A stretch of DNA of 64,000 nucleotides from Hahellaceae bacterium (GCA_016744695.1 JADGDV010000002.1:62001-126000), one strand, 5' to 3'; numbered from the stretch's first letter, positions 1 through 9,214 are shown. Made by a program: numbers and translations. The notes: a model not told the origin generated them from the sequence alone.

Positions 1-453
1 TTCTGGAATTACCCCGCGTTGAATAGCTTGCTCAATATCTTCTTCAAGTGTCGCAATATTGGTTCCGATTATACTTTCACCAAAAAGATCACGTATAACC
101 CTGTTATTTGAATGGGCTAATTGATAAACAACAGGATCTTCAGAAATAGCAGTAAAAACGGCTAAATAGGTCGAGTGTATAAAGGTCTCGAGCGTATCAG
201 ATGTTTTTCTTAATTCTAGAAGGTGCTTACTTAAACGGTCGATGTAGTCACTCAATAATGCAGAGAATATTGACTGCTTGTCTTGAAAGTAATTATAGAA
301 GGTGCCTGATGCGAGGCCTGTTCTGCGAATAATGTCTCTAACGGTTACCTGATCATAACCTTTCTCACTGAAGCAGTCTCTTGCCGCTGTAATAATCGCC
401 TTACGATTATTGATGCGGTTGAGTTCTCTCTTCCCTAAGTTTTCTTTGATCAT
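1..453 (-). CDS. TetR/AcrR family transcriptional regulator (3' part cut off by window edge)
   Basis: Translated by hand from the ATG at 453, this frame stays open to base 1 (151 residues). Residues about 36-56 form the TetR helix-turn-helix, with the typical core VTVRDIIRRTGLASGTFYNY followed by F-x-D-K. The rest is the helical ligand and dimerisation domain, which in this family differs with each ligand, so no inducer can be inferred. The protein lies divergent from ttcA across 273 bases in which I see no clear operator. TetR proteins usually repress a neighbouring or divergent gene. The more likely target lies outside the window on the left, because ttcA is normally a housekeeping gene. 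Family call is secure; function is unknown. Confidence 0.9.
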   Translation of the reverse strand, partial: MIKENLGKRELNRINNRKAIITAARDCFSEKGYDQVTVRDIIRRTGLASGTFYNYFQDKQSIFSALLSDYIDRLSKHLLELRKTSDTLETFIHSTYLAVFTAISEDPVVYQLAHSNNRVIRDLFGESIIGTNIATLEEDIEQAIQRGVIPE

Positions 454-726
454 CCTTATATCCCTTTTAGTGTTTAATCCTTTTTACTTATAGCAACTTA
501 TATAAAGCTACTCGCATATATTGCATTTATATACATACAACTTAGTTTTTAATGCTTTTAAATTATATATCTTTTTGTTTTTATTGCCTATAGCTTTGAG
601 TCATGTAAAACACAAAACTGTGATATTGATACGAAATAGTTCAGCTAGTTATCGTTTAAAAAGGAATTGATTTATAATCCTCAAACAAACACTTATACGT
701 ATTTAATTTGGTATTAAAATAGCATT

Positions 727-1575
727 ATGACAATTGCAGTAGAAGACGACAAAAAAGAACAGCTTGAGAAGAAGAAACTTCATACATTATTAAAGCGTCA
801 AACGGGTAAAGCTATTGCTGATTTTAATATGATTAGTGAAGGCGATAAAGTTATGTGCTGTTTAAGTGGAGGAAAAGACTCCTTCGCCATGCTTGATATT
901 TTGTTGACCTTGCAGCGTAATGCGCCAATAGAGTTTAGTATTATTGCTGTGAATCTTGATCAAAAACAACCTGGGTTTCCTGAGCATATATTGCCTGATT
1001 ATCTCAACGCTAAGGGTGTTGAAAATTACATTATTGAAAAAGACACATACAGTATTGTGAAAGACAAAATACCTGAGGGAAAGACGACATGCGGGCTATG
1101 TTCCCGTTTACGGCGTGGGATTTTATATAATTTTGCTGTTGATAATGGCGTTACTAAAATCGCGTTAGGGCACCACAGGGATGATATTCTCGAAACACTA
1201 TTTTTGAATATGTTTTACGGGGGCAAACTTAAGTCAATGCCACCTAAACTCAAAAGTGATGATGGTCGAAATGTTGTGATTCGTCCTTTGGCCTATTGTC
1301 GTGAAAAAGATATTATTCGTTATGCTGAGCTCAATGCTTATCCTGTTATTCCCTGTAACCTGTGTGGCTCTCAAGAGAATATGCAGCGTAAGAAAATTAA
1401 AGCGATGTTTCAGGAGTGGGATACACAGTACCCAGGGCGACTTGAAAGCATGTTCAGTGCGATACAGAATATAGTGCCTTCGCATTTGGCAGATACTGAA
1501 CTGTATAATTTTGACGGTATGGCCCGTGTTGAACCAACAGAGCTCTTTGACAAACTAGATGTTCTTAATATCTGA
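727..1575 (+). CDS. ttcA: tRNA 2-thiocytidine(32) synthetase TtcA
   Basis: TtcA is a cytoplasmic iron-sulfur enzyme that thiolates cytidine 32 of certain tRNAs, using ATP to activate the base. The 282-residue product has the PP-loop SGGKDS at 47-52, which binds ATP. It also has the family's cysteines: C122 and C125 in TCGLCSR, and C210/C213 in PCNLCGSQ. In the E. coli enzyme two cysteines from the first motif and one from the second hold a 4Fe-4S cluster. Length is slightly below the E. coli protein (about 310). The start is the first ATG, and no strong Shine-Dalgarno is visible. It is a single gene, convergent with the lysozyme-like gene that follows. Close linkage to hemN and fnr is common in related bacteria. 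Confidence 0.97.
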   Translation: MTIAVEDDKKEQLEKKKLHTLLKRQTGKAIADFNMISEGDKVMCCLSGGKDSFAMLDILLTLQRNAPIEFSIIAVNLDQKQPGFPEHILPDYLNAKGVENYIIEKDTYSIVKDKIPEGKTTCGLCSRLRRGILYNFAVDNGVTKIALGHHRDDILETLFLNMFYGGKLKSMPPKLKSDDGRNVVIRPLAYCREKDIIRYAELNAYPVIPCNLCGSQENMQRKKIKAMFQEWDTQYPGRLESMFSAIQNIVPSHLADTELYNFDGMARVEPTELFDKLDVLNI

Positions 1576-1593
1576 TGCCCTTTTTAATATTTC

Positions 1594-2094
1594 TTAGGCC
1601 GCACTCACTACTTGGCCCTTAACTAAGTTTATATAGCGGTGGCAAAAGTCGCTGCTAGTATTTACAGAATCTGATTGTCGGTAATAGGTGTTCCAGAGAA
1701 GTGATAAATTCTTAATACTCTCTTTTTCTTTAAGAGACACCGAAGAACGCCTATAAATACACCATGCAATAGCTGTTGCGTAGGCGAGGTTGGTACTAAG
1801 TTCTATATGTGGATTAGTTAAGAAACTTCGCTGGCTGGCTAAGCCTCTTATTTTACTGGCTAAGTCTGGATCAAAAGCCAAATATGTATCCCATATATCG
1901 GTATGGCTCTGTGGTGAAATATTAAATAATCCCACCCCTTTTGTGTCTGGATTCCCTTCTGTTAAAGGTGACAAATTACTCTCTATAGCTGCGGTACCCA
2001 ATAGAAGTTCAACCGTAGAGTTATTCAAGTCATTAAGGTACTTGAGTGTGGGTTCAATAACCTGTTCTTTTAAACAATGAGCGTTAATCAGCAT
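1594..2094 (-). CDS. Lysozyme-like (transglycosylase SLT fold) protein, function unknown
   Basis: This 166-residue protein has no signal peptide or membrane segment that I can see. Residues 31-60 read like the start of a lytic transglycosylase/lysozyme fold: a helix ending in AAIESN, with E38 where the catalytic glutamate would sit, then a segment with G-V-G-L-F-N-I-S resembling the G-L-M-Q-I motif of SLT domains. Such proteins cleave peptidoglycan glycan strands. Absence of an export signal suggests either a non-canonical role or a degenerate enzyme. The start is supported by AGGAG eight bases before the ATG. It sits alone between ttcA and hemN, convergent with ttcA. The SLT assignment is inferred from short motifs only. 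Confidence 0.75.
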   Translation of the reverse strand: MLINAHCLKEQVIEPTLKYLNDLNNSTVELLLGTAAIESNLSPLTEGNPDTKGVGLFNISPQSHTDIWDTYLAFDPDLASKIRGLASQRSFLTNPHIELSTNLAYATAIAWCIYRRSSVSLKEKESIKNLSLLWNTYYRQSDSVNTSSDFCHRYINLVKGQVVSAA

Positions 2095-2230
2095 ATTCTT
2101 ATCTCCTGTACCCTTATTTTAATCAGGAGCAAACTTCAAGCCACAAACTTAGCTTCATCTTTTAATCTAACTATTAACTATAGTAGCTAACCTAATGTTA
2201 AATATAGTATAGACAATAATTTATGAGGCT

Positions 2231-2371
2231 GTGATTGAGATAGAAATAGATTTGTTACGGATTGTAAGAGGAAGGGCAGTGACATTTCATTGGCAAAATA
2301 AGGCCTCTATTCCTAATAGTTTAGGCGTAGAGGCTTTGATCAAACAATATAGAAGTCTAAATAATTCTTGA
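2231..2371 (+). CDS. Possible 46-residue ORF (weak candidate)
   Basis: A GTG-initiated frame of 46 codons fills most of the gap between the lysozyme-like gene and hemN, and runs 15 bases into the 3' end of hemN on the opposite strand. The peptide is mixed in composition, with charged residues and one tryptophan, and no recognisable motif. A GAGG lies only two bases before the GTG, which is too close for a normal ribosome site. An ATT codon four codons further upstream would space no better. The frame could be chance. It is listed because the codons look unforced and it fills otherwise empty sequence. Confidence 0.2.
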   Translation: MIEIEIDLLRIVRGRAVTFHWQNKASIPNSLGVEALIKQYRSLNNS

Positions 2372-3748
2372 GAAGCCTTGCTGTGTTTGTGATGCAGGGA
2401 TGTATTTATCAAAAATCTTACAAATAGCACGAATTAGAAGGCGCCCACCAGGTTGTACAAATATGGTGTCATCGCTAATACTTACCAATTCATCTTTTTG
2501 GTACTGTGCTAGCCGATCTAACTCTTCAGTAAAATAGTCGGAGAAGGATAAATTATGCTCTTGTCCAAACTTCTTCATATCTAGTTCAAAGTGACAAATA
2601 AGCTGCATAATCGCATCTTTACGAATTTGATCATCGTTATTTAACCATACGCCTCTTTTAACCGGGAGAAGGTCATCATCTATCGCTTTATTATAGTCTT
2701 CAAGGTCGTGATGGTTTTGGTAATAACACAAACCTACTTGGCTTATTGAAGATACACCCATACTGATAAGGTCACAGTCGCTATGAGTCGTGTACCCTTG
2801 GAAGTTACGATGAAGCTTACCTTTACTTTGTGCTATTGCAAGTTCGTCATCAGGCTTAGCAAAGTGATCCATTCCTATGTACACGAACCCTGCATCTAGC
2901 AGCGTGTCTATTGTTTCATGCAGAATAATAAGCTTCTGATCGGGGCTTGGAAGGTCGCTTTCATTAATTCTACGCTGTGGCATAAAGCGGTGAGGCATAT
3001 GAGCGTAATTAAATACTGACAGACGGTCGGGGTTCATTTCAATAACGCGTTTAACTGTGGCAGAAAATGTTTCTGGAGTTTGAAAGGGAAGGCCATAAAT
3101 TAAATCTAAATTAATGGATTTAAAGCCAAGCTCTCGGCCTTTATCTAATACAAATCGAGTTTCTTCTTCTGATTGAACACGGTTAACAGCAACCTGTACT
3201 TTTTCATTAAAGTCCTGAACGCCGAGAGATATACGGTTAAAACCGATATTCCTGAGTGTTTTTAAAGTATCTTCGTCAGCTTCTCTTGGATCAATTTCTA
3301 TTGAGTAGTCACCGCTATCATCATCAAGAAGATTGAAGTGTTTACGTAACTCTCCCATGAGTTCACGCATTTGATCATTAGAAATGAACGTTGGTGTGCC
3401 CCCTCCCCAATGTAATTGTTCTACCGTACGATTTTCAGAAAACAACTGAGCTTGCTTCTCAATGTCTTTATAAAGGCGATCAAGGTAAGGTTGGGCGCGG
3501 TCTCTATGTTTGGTAATAACCTTGTTGCAAGCACAGTAGTAGCAAACATGAGCACAGAATGGAATGTGTACGTACAGAGATAATGGTGCCGAGCTGCCTT
3601 TACACGATTCGGCTACAGCTAAGCAGTCTTTTACGCCAAAGCCCGCATCAAACTGGACTGCAGTAGGGTAAGACGTGTACCTAGGCCCAGATAAATCGTA
3701 GCGACGGATAAGTTCTTCATTCCAAATTGACTGATCGTTGTTGTTCAT
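2357..3748 (-). CDS. hemN: Oxygen-independent coproporphyrinogen III oxidase HemN
   Basis: HemN is a cytoplasmic radical-SAM enzyme that decarboxylates coproporphyrinogen III to protoporphyrinogen IX without oxygen, which is needed for haem synthesis at low oxygen. The 463-residue protein matches the E. coli length (457). It carries the cluster motif CAHVCYYCAC with C65, C69 and C72 as 4Fe-4S ligands and C74 as the extra family cysteine, then GGGTPTF near residue 115, which contacts SAM. The C-terminal HemN domain is complete. It is transcribed away from the cbb3 genes' end, and a perfect FNR box with a well-placed -10 element lies 62 bases upstream. That makes FNR activation under oxygen limitation the likely control. 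Confidence 0.97.
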   Translation of the reverse strand: MNNNDQSIWNEELIRRYDLSGPRYTSYPTAVQFDAGFGVKDCLAVAESCKGSSAPLSLYVHIPFCAHVCYYCACNKVITKHRDRAQPYLDRLYKDIEKQAQLFSENRTVEQLHWGGGTPTFISNDQMRELMGELRKHFNLLDDDSGDYSIEIDPREADEDTLKTLRNIGFNRISLGVQDFNEKVQVAVNRVQSEEETRFVLDKGRELGFKSINLDLIYGLPFQTPETFSATVKRVIEMNPDRLSVFNYAHMPHRFMPQRRINESDLPSPDQKLIILHETIDTLLDAGFVYIGMDHFAKPDDELAIAQSKGKLHRNFQGYTTHSDCDLISMGVSSISQVGLCYYQNHHDLEDYNKAIDDDLLPVKRGVWLNNDDQIRKDAIMQLICHFELDMKKFGQEHNLSFSDYFTEELDRLAQYQKDELVSISDDTIFVQPGGRLLIRAICKIFDKYIPASQTQQGFSRII

Positions 3749-3782
3749 TTAGGCATGCTCATATTGAAAATTAACGTTGCAC

Positions 3783-3823
3783 AGTATAGTTCACTCTACA
3801 GGGGGGGCGTTGATACATATCAA
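3783..3823 (-). promoter_or_regulatory. FNR/Anr-dependent promoter of hemN
   Basis: TTGATACATATCAA at 3810-3823 is an exact match to the FNR consensus TTGAT-N4-ATCAA. On the minus strand a -10 element TATACT (3788-3783) follows, with its centre 31 bases from the box centre. This is close to the 32 expected for a class II FNR promoter with the box at -41.5, and predicts transcription starting near 3776. The site lies between hemN and the 3' end of the DsbD_2-like gene, so hemN is the only gene it can drive. An FNR-type regulator is encoded in the same window at 12875-13603. Confidence 0.88.
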
Positions 3824-3855
3824 CGTGCAACTTATTCATAGTTTAGGTATTAAGG

Positions 3856-4545
3856 CTAGGTAGACTCTATAAACGAGCGTAAAAAAGGGAAAGACCATAA
3901 GCCGTAGGCTATTAATAAAAGTCCTGATAACATTCTAAAACCGGTGTTTTGAATGAGTGCGGAAGCTTGTTTTGCTAAAAGTCCCGTGGTTAAAATAGCC
4001 GGAAGTGTACCCAATCCAAATGCAAGCATATGGAGTGAAGATAGGATAGGGTCATTAGCCATACTAGACCAGATGAGAGTGGAATAAACCAACCCACAGG
4101 GCAGCCAGCCCCAGATTAGCCCAAGTAATAAAGCGCCTTTAAGGTCTTTAACCGGTAGGATTTTTTTTGACAGTGGCTGAATTATTTTCCATAGCCCGCC
4201 TCCCAGTTTTTCAATAAACACTAAGCCTTTCCACCAACCTGCTATATAAAACCCCATTACAATAAGTAGTGTCGCGGCTAGTGTGCGTAGGATCGAAGTA
4301 ATAAATGATGCTTGTTCGGCTAACAACCAGCCGAAAGAGCCCATGATAAAACCGGCCAGAGCATAACTAAAAATTCTACCTAGGTTATACGACAGCAATG
4401 TTACTAAAAGGCGACTTTGTCGATTGGAACCCTCGGGGATTGCCATGGATAGGGCGCCTGTAATGCCTCCACACATGCTTATACAGTGTGAAGCGCCCAA
4501 TAGGCCAATTAAAAAAGCAGCGCCTAAGCTAAGCGTATTATCCAT
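3856..4545 (-). CDS. DsbD_2/UreH-like membrane protein of the cbb3 oxidase cluster (sulfite exporter TauE/SafE-type annotation)
   Basis: This 229-residue integral membrane protein has about six hydrophobic segments. It has cysteine motifs near both ends: SHCISMCGG at about 20-27 and WGWLPCGL at about 146-153. The pattern belongs to the DsbD transmembrane-domain relatives (PF13386) that regularly follow ccoS in cbb3 oxidase clusters. Proteins of this type are thought to handle thiols or copper during cytochrome oxidase assembly, but the reaction is not established. The ATG at 4545 overlaps the end of ccoS by eight bases, so the two are probably translationally coupled. It is the last gene of the ccoGHIS group before hemN. 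Confidence 0.88.
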   Translation of the reverse strand: MDNTLSLGAAFLIGLLGASHCISMCGGITGALSMAIPEGSNRQSRLLVTLLSYNLGRIFSYALAGFIMGSFGWLLAEQASFITSILRTLAATLLIVMGFYIAGWWKGLVFIEKLGGGLWKIIQPLSKKILPVKDLKGALLLGLIWGWLPCGLVYSTLIWSSMANDPILSSLHMLAFGLGTLPAILTTGLLAKQASALIQNTGFRMLSGLLLIAYGLWSFPFLRSFIEST

Positions 4546-4741
4546 GTGTTTTTTTCTGATGATCGTCGTTATTTAACTTGGCTTCTTTAGGGATCATCTC
4601 GTTATCATCATCAAAAAGTATACTGTGGGCAGGGCCTTCAAGGTCATCAAACTGACCGCTTTTAACTGCCCAGCTAAAAACTAATATAGCCATGGTGACA
4701 AGGAAAATAGAAAGTGGAATTAGAATGTAGAGAATTTCCAA
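4538..4741 (-). CDS. ccoS: Cytochrome oxidase maturation protein CcoS, cbb3-type (TTG start)
   Basis: CcoS is a small single-span inner-membrane protein needed to insert haem and copper cofactors into the cbb3 oxidase. With the TTG at 4741 as start the product is 67 residues and opens with (M)EILYILIP, the normal CcoS N-terminus. It then has one membrane helix ending in F-S-W-A-V-K-S-G-Q-F-D-D-L and the conserved G-P-A-H-x-I-L-F-D-D-D motif. A GAG about nine bases upstream could be the ribosome site. A longer reading from 4813 would add 24 residues that do not resemble the family, so I reject it. The gene lies 97 bases after ccoI and overlaps the next gene by eight bases. Confidence 0.92.
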   Translation of the reverse strand: MEILYILIPLSIFLVTMAILVFSWAVKSGQFDDLEGPAHSILFDDDNEMIPKEAKLNNDDHQKKTHG

Positions 4742-4838
4742 TAGATTTGTCTCGAATAAATGACTTTCGTGTAAAGTACTTAGTAAACGTATTATACCTA
4801 TATGTTTAAACACTTGGCCAAAACATTTAGTGACTTAA

Positions 4839-7274
4839 CTACTTCATCGGTTTATTAAGCCTAATGGCGTTGCAAACAACCAGTAAAGAGCTTAGAGACA
4901 TGCCTATTGCAGCCGCATAAGGAGGGATCATACCTGTTGCTGCGAGTGGAAGTGCAATAAGGTTGTAAGCAATAGCCCAGCTTAGGTTTTGAATAATTAT
5001 CTTTCGAGTTCTCTTACCTGTTTTTAACGCAAGTAATAGAGTATCAAGATTACTAGAGAGTAGAATAGCATCAGATTTCATTTTGGTTAAGTCGTTGGCA
5101 TTACCCATAGCAATAGATAATTGTGTGCCCGCCATTACCGGTACGTCATTTAGACCATCCCCAACCATTATTATATTCTTGTTCTTACTTTGTTGTTTTT
5201 GCATATACCTAAGTTTATCTTCAGGTGATGCACCACCTATTGCATTATCGATACCGAGTGTTTTGGCTGTAGAAAAAACAGATTGAGACTGATCGCCACT
5301 AAGGAGTGACACTCTGTAACCCGAATGTTTGAGTGTATTAATAACAGAGCGACTTTCGTCCCTAATGGTATCTTCAATTAAGAACCAACCGAGTAGTTTT
5401 TCTTGTGATACCAATGCTAACCAGTGACCTTGGTCCGGTGCTTTTAATTGTTTGGTTTGTACCGTTGTAGCGAGCAGTTGAGCCGCATACTCTATATGAC
5501 CAATTCGATATTTATTGTTGTTTATTGAGCCTTCTATACCACCACCAGGCGTAGCAATAATATCTTTAACATCGTAGGGTTGGTTGATCGAAAATGCTTT
5601 TGCGATGGGATGTTCAGAATACTGCTCTAACGAAGAGGCCAAGGTAATAAGATCGCTATTCGCTAAATCACAGTTTGAAATGATTTGGCTTATAACAAGC
5701 TGCCCTTTGGTTAATGTACCTGTTTTATCAAAAATAAGTTCATCAGATAAGGCTAATGATTCAAGTACATGACCGCGTGTAATCAGAAAGCCTTTAGACC
5801 GAAGAAAACTAGTGGCTGCAGTTAACGCGGTTGGTGTTGCCAGTGAAAGTGCGCAAGGGCAGGTGACCACTAATACTGAAAGTGCAATGGAGAATGCTCT
5901 GGTGGGTTCATGAAACCACCAGAAGGTAAAAACGGAAGCAGTAATAATTAGCACTGCAGCAACAAAATAACTCGCAACTTTATCGGCAATGAGAGCAGCA
6001 GCAGGTTTTTCTGTTTGAGCTCTATCTAGTAGTCTCATTATTGAGCTGATTCTGGCATTCGCACCAATGGCTGTTATGGTTATATCAAGGGGGTTTTCTA
6101 CATTGCTAGTACCGCCGGTTACCGAGTCACCCAACTGTTTGTTTACAGGCATAAATTCACCTGTTAAGGCAGATTCATCGACGCTACTTTGCCCGGTTTT
6201 TATTATGCCATCAGCTGGAATGAGTGATGCAGGCTTTACTCTGATGAGGTCACCGACACAAAGCTCTTTAACTGAAACGATGACCTCGCTTTCATTCACT
6301 ACCTTGATGGCGGAAGGCGGAATTAAATTGATTAAAGAGGCCATTGATTGACCAGACTTGAGCCTTGCTTGTGCTTCAAGAAATCGTCCGAGCAGTAAAA
6401 AAAAGGTAAACATCGCAACAGAATCGAAATAGACATCTTCGCCGCCAAAAATGGTGATATATGCGCTTGATAGATAAGCGATCCCAATAGCTAGCGAAAC
6501 TGGAACATCCATTGTTAAGTGACGGGTTTTAACATCCCTTATGGCAGCCTGAAAAAATGGCCGTGCAGCATAAAATACTACGGGGGTTGTAACTAGCAAG
6601 CTTACCCAGCGAAACAGGGCAAGAAATCCATCTGAAATCCCGCTGACCATGCCTACGTAAAGTGGTATTGCAAACATCATGTTTTGCATCATCGCAAAGC
6701 CGGCAATACCGAGCCTAAATATTGCTTTTTTCCGTTCTTTAACGAGTATTTCTTCTTCTGTATTCGCTTTGTAGGGGTGTGCTTTATAGCCCAGTTGATA
6801 AACCATTAACAGAATGTCACTCAATTTTGCTTGTAAAGGTGACCAGCAAAGAGTTGCTCGTTGAGTGGTGTGATTGACTGTGAAAGTGTTAACAGCGGGA
6901 TTAGTATTAATATGTTTTTCGAGTAACCATATACATGCAGCGCAGGTTATTCCCTCAATTATAAGGGTTGCCTGTTTCAGTTTTGTAGTGCTATCTGGGG
7001 TTGAGAAATCGAAAACAAACTCATTTTGTAGGTCTGGGTTATCATATGTTTTGAGTTCAGATTGTGTTGCATCTTCAATTTTTTGAGGGGTTATAGATAG
7101 CTGGCTTCTATGCTTATAAAAGCCTTCCATTCCATTTTCTGTGATCATTTGTGCTACAGCTTTACAACCATAGCAGCAGAAAGAATGGGTTTTATTTTCA
7201 ATAGCAAGGGATATATTCAGACCATTGGGGACCGGTTCTCCGCAGTGATAGCAATGGTCTGAAGGTGTGTGCAT
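4839..7274 (-). CDS. ccoI: Copper-exporting P1B-type ATPase CcoI (FixI)
   Basis: CcoI is an inner-membrane ATPase that moves copper out of the cytoplasm, supplying the Cu-B site of the cbb3 oxidase. The 811-residue protein begins with a cysteine-rich metal-binding segment (C8, C11, C33, C34, C37). An HMA domain follows with CAAC at 111-114, then the A-domain TGEF at 371-374, the channel motif CPC at 472-474, the phosphorylated aspartate in DKTGT at 516-520, and GDGLND near residue 698. All catalytic motifs are intact. Its start codon directly abuts the ccoH stop, so translation is probably coupled. The order ccoG-ccoH-ccoI-ccoS is the standard one. Confidence 0.97.
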   Translation of the reverse strand: MHTPSDHCYHCGEPVPNGLNISLAIENKTHSFCCYGCKAVAQMITENGMEGFYKHRSQLSITPQKIEDATQSELKTYDNPDLQNEFVFDFSTPDSTTKLKQATLIIEGITCAACIWLLEKHINTNPAVNTFTVNHTTQRATLCWSPLQAKLSDILLMVYQLGYKAHPYKANTEEEILVKERKKAIFRLGIAGFAMMQNMMFAIPLYVGMVSGISDGFLALFRWVSLLVTTPVVFYAARPFFQAAIRDVKTRHLTMDVPVSLAIGIAYLSSAYITIFGGEDVYFDSVAMFTFFLLLGRFLEAQARLKSGQSMASLINLIPPSAIKVVNESEVIVSVKELCVGDLIRVKPASLIPADGIIKTGQSSVDESALTGEFMPVNKQLGDSVTGGTSNVENPLDITITAIGANARISSIMRLLDRAQTEKPAAALIADKVASYFVAAVLIITASVFTFWWFHEPTRAFSIALSVLVVTCPCALSLATPTALTAATSFLRSKGFLITRGHVLESLALSDELIFDKTGTLTKGQLVISQIISNCDLANSDLITLASSLEQYSEHPIAKAFSINQPYDVKDIIATPGGGIEGSINNNKYRIGHIEYAAQLLATTVQTKQLKAPDQGHWLALVSQEKLLGWFLIEDTIRDESRSVINTLKHSGYRVSLLSGDQSQSVFSTAKTLGIDNAIGGASPEDKLRYMQKQQSKNKNIIMVGDGLNDVPVMAGTQLSIAMGNANDLTKMKSDAILLSSNLDTLLLALKTGKRTRKIIIQNLSWAIAYNLIALPLAATGMIPPYAAAIGMSLSSLLVVCNAIRLNKPMK

Positions 7275-7781
7275 TTACGAATCTGAATTGAGTATTAACG
7301 GACTTGAGCTAGGGAAGGTGCCTTCACCCTTTAATCGCCATGTTTCGTCTTGCGAAATAATGTCAATATGCCAGCGTCCTTGAAGTGGTTTTTCAAGTAA
7401 TGCAGAAAAGATACCGCCTGGCTCAGGTAGTAATTTAATATCGACGTCACGCCCATCAATGGTTGGGTGTAATAATTTTAACGTTAAGAATGATGGGGCC
7501 TCTGTAAAATTACCGTTAAGTTTAAGTGATACTCTTGAAGACTCAAAAGATATTAATTCGGCGCTAAGATGAAGCTCTTTCGCTTTTTTATCCATTGATA
7601 AACTTTGGTTAATAGCGAGCCCGTCTTTATAATAGTTATCGCTCACCAGAGAGTTTTCAGTGGTAATGGCCATGTAGATCATCAATGCACAATAGCAAAT
7701 TGTGATGAAGGGGATACTGATTAAAAACCATGGCCAAAACTGTTTAAACCATGGTGTGGTGTCTTCATTAATATTTTTCAT
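7275..7781 (-). CDS. ccoH: Cytochrome oxidase assembly protein CcoH (FixH)
   Basis: FixH/CcoH is a membrane-anchored protein that helps assemble the cbb3 oxidase and interacts with CcoP or CcoN in studied species. The 168-residue product has a short cytoplasmic start with P-W-F-K-Q-F-W-P-W-F and one transmembrane segment at about 14-37. The periplasmic domain contains the family-typical Y-Y-K-D-G-L-A-I-N (about 51-59). It lies 11 bases after ccoG and immediately before ccoI with no gap, consistent with one transcript. The sequence is poorly conserved in this family, so the call rests on the juxtamembrane motif and on position. Confidence 0.94.
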   Translation of the reverse strand: MKNINEDTTPWFKQFWPWFLISIPFITICYCALMIYMAITTENSLVSDNYYKDGLAINQSLSMDKKAKELHLSAELISFESSRVSLKLNGNFTEAPSFLTLKLLHPTIDGRDVDIKLLPEPGGIFSALLEKPLQGRWHIDIISQDETWRLKGEGTFPSSSPLILNSDS

Positions 7782-7792
7782 AATAAATTATC

Positions 7793-9214
7793 TTAATAGT
7801 TCAAGGGGCCAAGAAAGCGGCTGTCAGATTCTGCTGTTATGGTATTGTCATCTACGGCCTTAATGATAAATTGAATATCATTATTTGTTTCAATCATAGA
7901 TTTCGGGTTTACTTCTATACTGGTGGGTAGTGAATAAACCTCACCAGACTCTACACTAAATTCTGTTGTTGTGGTTATTGTCATCCCTTCCATACCATTA
8001 ACACTCAGTGTGAAAGCCCGTTCTTCTTCAGCCATATTCATCACTTTAAGGGTATAAGAATTCTCAATCTTCCCCATACCCGTTAGTTGATAAAGCGCAC
8101 CACGATCTTTAATGACATCAAGCCCTAGAGGCACTCGAGCTGCCAATGTGTAGATAACTGCTCCAATCATGATCGAAAGTACGAGGCCATAACCGATTGA
8201 CTTTGGTCTCACCAGGTGGCTCTTTTTACCTTCAAGGCTATTTTCATTGCTGTATGAAATCAATCCACTAGGGTAGTTCATCTTATCCATGATTTGATCA
8301 CAAGCATCAATGCAGAGTGCGCAACCGATACATTCATATTGCAATCCATCTCGAATATCTATGCCCGTAGGGCAAACTTGAACACACATGTCACAGTCAA
8401 TACAGTCACCTAGCCCAGCTTTTGCTGGATCAGCAGACTTTTTCCTGCTTCCACGAGGCTCACCTCTAGCTGGGTTGTAGGATACGATCATTGTGTCTTT
8501 ATCAAACATAACTGATTGAAAACGAGCATAAGGGCACATATATAAGCATACTTGCTCCCTTAACCAGCCTGCATTGGCATAAGTTGCCACGGTAAAAAAT
8601 AGTACCCAGAAGTAGGCCCAATCACTGACAGAGTTAAGTGTGAAGAAGTCAAAAATAAGCTCACGAATAGGATAAAAGTAGCCAACAAAGGTTAAACCAG
8701 TGGCGAATGAAATAAGCAGCCAAATAATATGTTTAGTTGCTTTTTTAAATACTTTGGAGCGGTTTGTCTCTGCCTTATCCATTTTTATACGTTGGTTTCG
8801 GCTACCCTCTACCTTTTCTTCTACCCACATAAAGATAAAGGTCCAAACGGTTTGAGGGCACGTATAGCCACACCAAACTCGACCAAATAACGTGGTAATA
8901 AAAAATAAGCCAAACGCACAAATAATTAAAAGCCAAGATAGCAAGACAAAATCTTGAGGCCAAAAAGTCACACCAAAAAGATGAAATTTACGAGCGGGTA
9001 AGTCAAAATATATAAGTTGTTCACCGTTTATGGAAATCCAGCAGAGGGCAAAATACATACCCATAAGCAGCCACAAAGAGACTGATCTTATACGCTGAAA
9101 GAATCCAAAAATTTCTTTAACATAAATTTTTTCACGAGACGCATAAAGATCAACAGTTTTAACGTCTTTACTGGCTTTTGTGTCTATGTTTTTGACAGGG
9201 ATTTTATTGCTCAT
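7793..9214 (-). CDS. ccoG: Cytochrome c oxidase accessory protein CcoG (FixG/RdxA), 4Fe-4S membrane protein
   Basis: CcoG is an inner-membrane iron-sulfur protein; in Rhodobacter it acts as a cupric reductase for cbb3 oxidase assembly. The 473-residue protein has several membrane helices and CGYTCP at 115-120. It has two 4Fe-4S sets, C271/C274/C277/C281 and C295/C298/C301/C305, and a periplasmic immunoglobulin-like C-terminal domain. It begins the ccoGHIS group, about 170 bases after ccoP. A weak terminator hairpin and a palindrome TGTGA-N5-TCACA lie in that gap. It could therefore have its own promoter as well as readthrough from ccoNOQP. Confidence 0.97.
   Translation of the reverse strand: MSNKIPVKNIDTKASKDVKTVDLYASREKIYVKEIFGFFQRIRSVSLWLLMGMYFALCWISINGEQLIYFDLPARKFHLFGVTFWPQDFVLLSWLLIICAFGLFFITTLFGRVWCGYTCPQTVWTFIFMWVEEKVEGSRNQRIKMDKAETNRSKVFKKATKHIIWLLISFATGLTFVGYFYPIRELIFDFFTLNSVSDWAYFWVLFFTVATYANAGWLREQVCLYMCPYARFQSVMFDKDTMIVSYNPARGEPRGSRKKSADPAKAGLGDCIDCDMCVQVCPTGIDIRDGLQYECIGCALCIDACDQIMDKMNYPSGLISYSNENSLEGKKSHLVRPKSIGYGLVLSIMIGAVIYTLAARVPLGLDVIKDRGALYQLTGMGKIENSYTLKVMNMAEEERAFTLSVNGMEGMTITTTTEFSVESGEVYSLPTSIEVNPKSMIETNNDIQFIIKAVDDNTITAESDSRFLGPLNY

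Noticed and set aside
6067-6351. Plus-strand frames inside ccoI (also 5083-5286, 5584-5772, 6874-7086)
   Set aside because: They lie wholly within the conserved P-type ATPase gene and show no family features.
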